Shown here: positions 61,340-64,000 of the stretch, one piece after another
Layout of the letters: each line of letters begins with the position of its first letter
How positions within the stretch are numbered: the stretch's first letter is position 1
NCBI RefSeq assembly: GCF_008831285.2
Contig: NC_045147.1
Coordinates: 15,106,854 to 15,170,853, forward strand
Source: Nymphaea colorata
Taxonomy: Eukaryota > Streptophyta > Magnoliopsida > Nymphaeales > Nymphaeaceae
Direction: 5' to 3'
Length of the DNA stretch: 64,000 nt
Program-made: the position numbers and the translations under genes
The notes under the pieces: model-generated
The model's input: the letters and a program-made list of their open reading frames with translations, nothing else
Database searches by the model: none
What the model was told of the DNA's origin: nothing

Positions 61340-62756
61340 ATGGCCCGTTTTCAGTCTCTCTCCCTCCTGCTCATCCTCAGCGTTGCCCTGGCTTTTCTCT
61401 CCTCTTTATCCAATGCTCAGGTAAGTTACTGGAGTTCCTGTATTCTTGATTGAAATTATTTGTAAAGACATGCACTTTTTAGACTCTAACTTTTTCTTAA
61501 CATTTTTTTTCATCTCCCAGTGGAAATAACCAGTTGAAACTTGAAAGTAGGTTCCCATAAGTTTGGGTGGGCTTGATAATATTTTTTAAAATATTTTGTT
61601 ATTAATTTATATGTATATATATAATATTTTAATAAAATTAATTATATTTATATATTATTTTATATTAAAAATATATTTTTTAATTTAATCAAGTTGAATC
61701 CGAACACAAGTTTTGAGTGTTCGGCAGGCCCAAGCCCGACTCGGGCGGGACCAATGCCCAGACTTAGTTGGAAGGAGGTTTAAAACTTTGACTTTGACTT
61801 GAGCATTTGAATGAGCCTAACCTTCCGGCCTGACCAATATAATGCAGTGAAAAGGGTGCTTTAGTTTCGGCACTTATTGAACTTGGATCTTATTCCATAA
61901 CTTTTTTCATTTCAAAAAAGAGCTTGAAGTCCTTATCCAATGTATTATTCTACATGAACTTGCTGAAAGGGTTCATACTAGAGCGGCATTCTTGTCATCT
62001 GTTTTCTCCTTATCACGTGCCGCTGTTTTTCTCTTGATGCTAATCTTGTACCACAATTTGATCCATGTTTTTCTTTCTCTGCTTTGCTATGCAGTATTAC
62101 TATGGCTCACGGCTGCACCCTTCAGGTAAGCAAAATATCAGCGTCGATCGTCTAATTAACAGGGAAAAAGTAGATATATGAGGGAATTATTTCTGTTTCC
62201 TGTTCAATTTGCTTTCACCTTTATTGAGTTACTTCAGATAGGCCAGGCTTTTGCACTTACCAACTTATTGCAACTTACCAATGGCCATCTAGCGGCACTC
62301 GATTTAGAGAAAATTAAATGAGATAACCCTCGCTTTTACTCTATGACCTGAGGATTCAACATTCTAACATACTATATGCTTTATAATTCAAAGAAAAAAT
62401 GTATTTTTCTCGTTTTACAAAGGATATGTAGAACTCAAGCTTACAAAAACAAAAAGATACATATAAACGTGTTGAAAAATATATTATGTAGCTTAATTTG
62501 TTGCTGCATCACAGCTTAGGGTTGCTGTTTTGATGGAACATCCATGATTTGATTCTTTGATCCACGATATGCAGAGTGTGGGGCGAGGTGCTCGTACCGG
62601 TGTTCAGCAACACACCACCGGAAGCCATGCATGTTCTTTTGCCAGAAGTGCTGCGCCAAGTGCCTCTGTGTTCCTCCCGGCACCTACGGCAACAGGGAGT
62701 ACTGCCCATGCTATAACAACTGGAAGACCCAGGAAGGAGGCCCCAAGTGCCCCTAA
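61340..62756 (+). CDS. GASA: GASA/Snakin gibberellin-regulated cysteine-rich peptide
   Basis: Three exons (61340-61420, 62095-62125, 62575-62756), phases 0 then 1, encode 97 residues. Residues 1-26 form a signal peptide (SLSLLLILSVALAFLSSLSN), cleaved near NA|Q. A short YYYGSRLHPS spacer follows. The 60-residue GASA domain has exactly 12 cysteines in the family spacing (ECGARC, RC, KPC, FFCQKCC, KCLC, YCPCYNNW, KCP at the end). GASA/Snakin peptides are secreted or plasma-membrane-associated and act in hormone-controlled growth and antimicrobial defence. The signal-peptide exon and a tiny 31-bp middle exon are common in this family. Intron 1 contains AT-rich repeat-like sequence (61560-61760). 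The start at 61340 is the ATG in phase with the signal peptide. Confidence 0.96.
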
Positions 62757-63205
62757 ATGCATCTTCCCACATTCTTATAGATATATATAAGTTGAAGTTG
62801 AAGCAGAAGTACGTAGGAGATCTTTGGTCCAGAGAGGACCATAGCGTTAGCAGCTTTTGGGAATGGAATCTGGCTATGGAGATGAACTTGGAAGGCTTAT
62901 TTTTAATCCAATCACGTTCAAACTCGTAGTTTACCTTCCATTCGTAGTTGGCATACTATTTATACTATGCAGTCATGCTCTTACTGTTAAGGACGAAGCT
63001 CACTCAGCTCGAGTTAGCTAGCCTCATCATGAATACACTACTCTATAAATTATTGGTTTACTAGTGAATTCTTCATTGGCATCATGTTTGGGGATGGTAT
63101 CTAATACATTGCTTGGCGCACAACTTTAGTTTGATAACTAGCTAAACTTTCTCCTCAACAGCACTAGTGTTGATCGGCAATGGCTCGTTAGTGTTAATAC
63201 TCCTG
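62757..63205. other. 3' flank of the GASA gene
   Basis: Likely 3' UTR at first, then AT-rich sequence. No gene is seen. Confidence 0.5.
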
Positions 63206-63209
63206 GGTT

Positions 63210-63660
63210 TCTCACAAATCCATGGTTAATCGATGCATACTGGAACAGATTATTGACTGAAAAAACATTGCGACTGTGAAGTATTGAAGGGCACCGATGA
63301 ACTGACCATATTCAGTGGAACCAGGGTACAGATCTCTGTTATACAAAGATAACTCGTTGTTTGGAGACAAAGGAGTGGAGACTAGTTTTGCATCGTCCGC
63401 ATTCGTCTTCTCAAAGCTACTCAGCGAGTTAATTTTTGTTGTGTCATCAACGTGTGAAACGTAGGAACACATTCAATTCCAAGGAAAAAGAAAATATATC
63501 CAAATCCTTGACTTGATTAACGATTCTTTACCAAGAAATAACAATGAGATGGTAAACAACCGTAGGAGCTTTCTGCAATTAAGATGTCATCAACATAAAC
63601 CATGACAAATGACAAATAAAGAGGGATCCCCATACTCTTCTAGAGAGCGAGGTGTCAATT
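63210..63660 (-). pseudogene. Copia reverse transcriptase C-terminal fragment, minus strand
   Basis: The minus strand has YVDD at 63586-63597 (VYVDDIL context) and, further along at about 63400-63270, DDAKLVSTPLSP, then YPGSTEY and QFIGALQYFTVA. These are the YVDD block and the GSLQYL-type block of Copia RT. Frames are broken between them, so this is a remnant. Confidence 0.88.
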
Positions 63661-63875
63661 TTGGATCCGTGAAAGATCGTACGAAGCTAAAATGAAATCA
63701 AGCAACGAAACGAAGCTCGAGCATTTGTTTCAGTCAGTGGGGAGCATTGTGTTACAACCTGCTGATCGTCTGAGGCTGGATACTCAACATGATATGCGTT
63801 CTTATACTTTGAACACACGAAAAAAAGTGGATAGCTCTTGATTAATCTTGAGGCTTGAACATATGAAAAAAGGTG
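63661..63875. other. Spacer between Copia RT fragment and leader-like segment
   Basis: Only about 0.2 kb separates RT sequence from leader sequence on the same strand. Gag and integrase, normally over 2 kb, are therefore absent here. Confidence 0.5.
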
Positions 63876-64000
63876 GATAGATCACCTCACGATAAAATCG
63901 CTGTCTTTTAGAAGAAATCAACTTCTGATATCAATGGCTGCCGGCGTAAAGCCGGTGGTAGTTTTACAGTCGCTACTTCTAGTTAGCTACAACTGATAAG
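63876..64000 (-). repeat. Copia leader/primer-binding-site-like segment, copy B
   Basis: The minus strand reads GCCATTGATATCAGAAGTTG, then a stretch ending CGATTTTATCGTGAGGTGAT, collinear with 60440-60578. It closes the window with CAACTGATAAG on the + strand, comparable with CAATCGATAAG at the end of copy A. Confidence 0.55.

Overview
The window is plant nuclear DNA. Six intron-bearing or plant-specific genes can be read, all on the + strand: a rhamnogalacturonan I rhamnosyltransferase-like O-fucosyltransferase-family gene (10 exons, 3136-20741), a thaumatin-like protein (29170-29904), a MEF22-type PPR-DYW organelle RNA editing factor (34934-37198), cytochrome c oxidase subunit 6b (4 exons, 38009-39167), beta-tubulin (3 exons, 47069-49465) and a GASA/Snakin peptide (3 exons, 61340-62756). 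Long AT-rich introns, G-box promoter motifs, a DYW protein and abundant Copia and hAT remnants point to a flowering plant. I cannot name the species from sequence alone.

Layout. 1-3135 is intergenic, with weak hints of a decayed gene at about 1.5-2.4 kb and a G-box pair just before the first gene. 3136-20741 is one gene, only about 1.7 kb of which is coding. Its introns carry a TTA-flanked Harbinger-like element, a 200-bp tandem duplication, a long palindromic MITE, an hAT element with a perfect 8-bp target duplication, and a further MITE. 23501-27900 is a decayed Copia retrotransposon on the minus strand, with one recognisable LTR and a duplicated zinc-knuckle segment in gag. 29.1-29.9 kb is the thaumatin-like gene. 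29.9-34.9 kb shows nothing recognisable. 34.9-39.2 kb holds the PPR and COX6B genes about 0.8 kb apart. 39.2-46.9 kb is gene-poor, with degenerate LTR-like repeats and one possible small two-exon ORF. 47-49.5 kb is beta-tubulin. 49.5-61 kb is repeat territory: a Copia fragment, a Tourist-type MITE, a degenerate 162-bp duplication next to a perfect hairpin, and three hAT-type MITEs within 2.7 kb. 61.3-62.8 kb is the GASA gene, lying between two related Copia leader-like segments, with a Copia RT fragment at 63.2-63.7 kb.

The genes are unrelated housekeeping and plant-specific genes and do not form a pathway or cluster. They cover cell-wall pectin synthesis, defence/PR-5, organelle RNA editing, respiration, cytoskeleton, and a secreted cysteine-rich peptide. 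I found no convincing new multi-gene system. The most informative unexplained structure is the set of small DNA transposons with readable target-site duplications. The oddest of these is a 223-bp hAT-type element with a pyrimidine-rich core at 57387-57609. Exon boundaries were placed by hand from splice dinucleotides, phase and family alignment recalled from knowledge; none was checked by a search.
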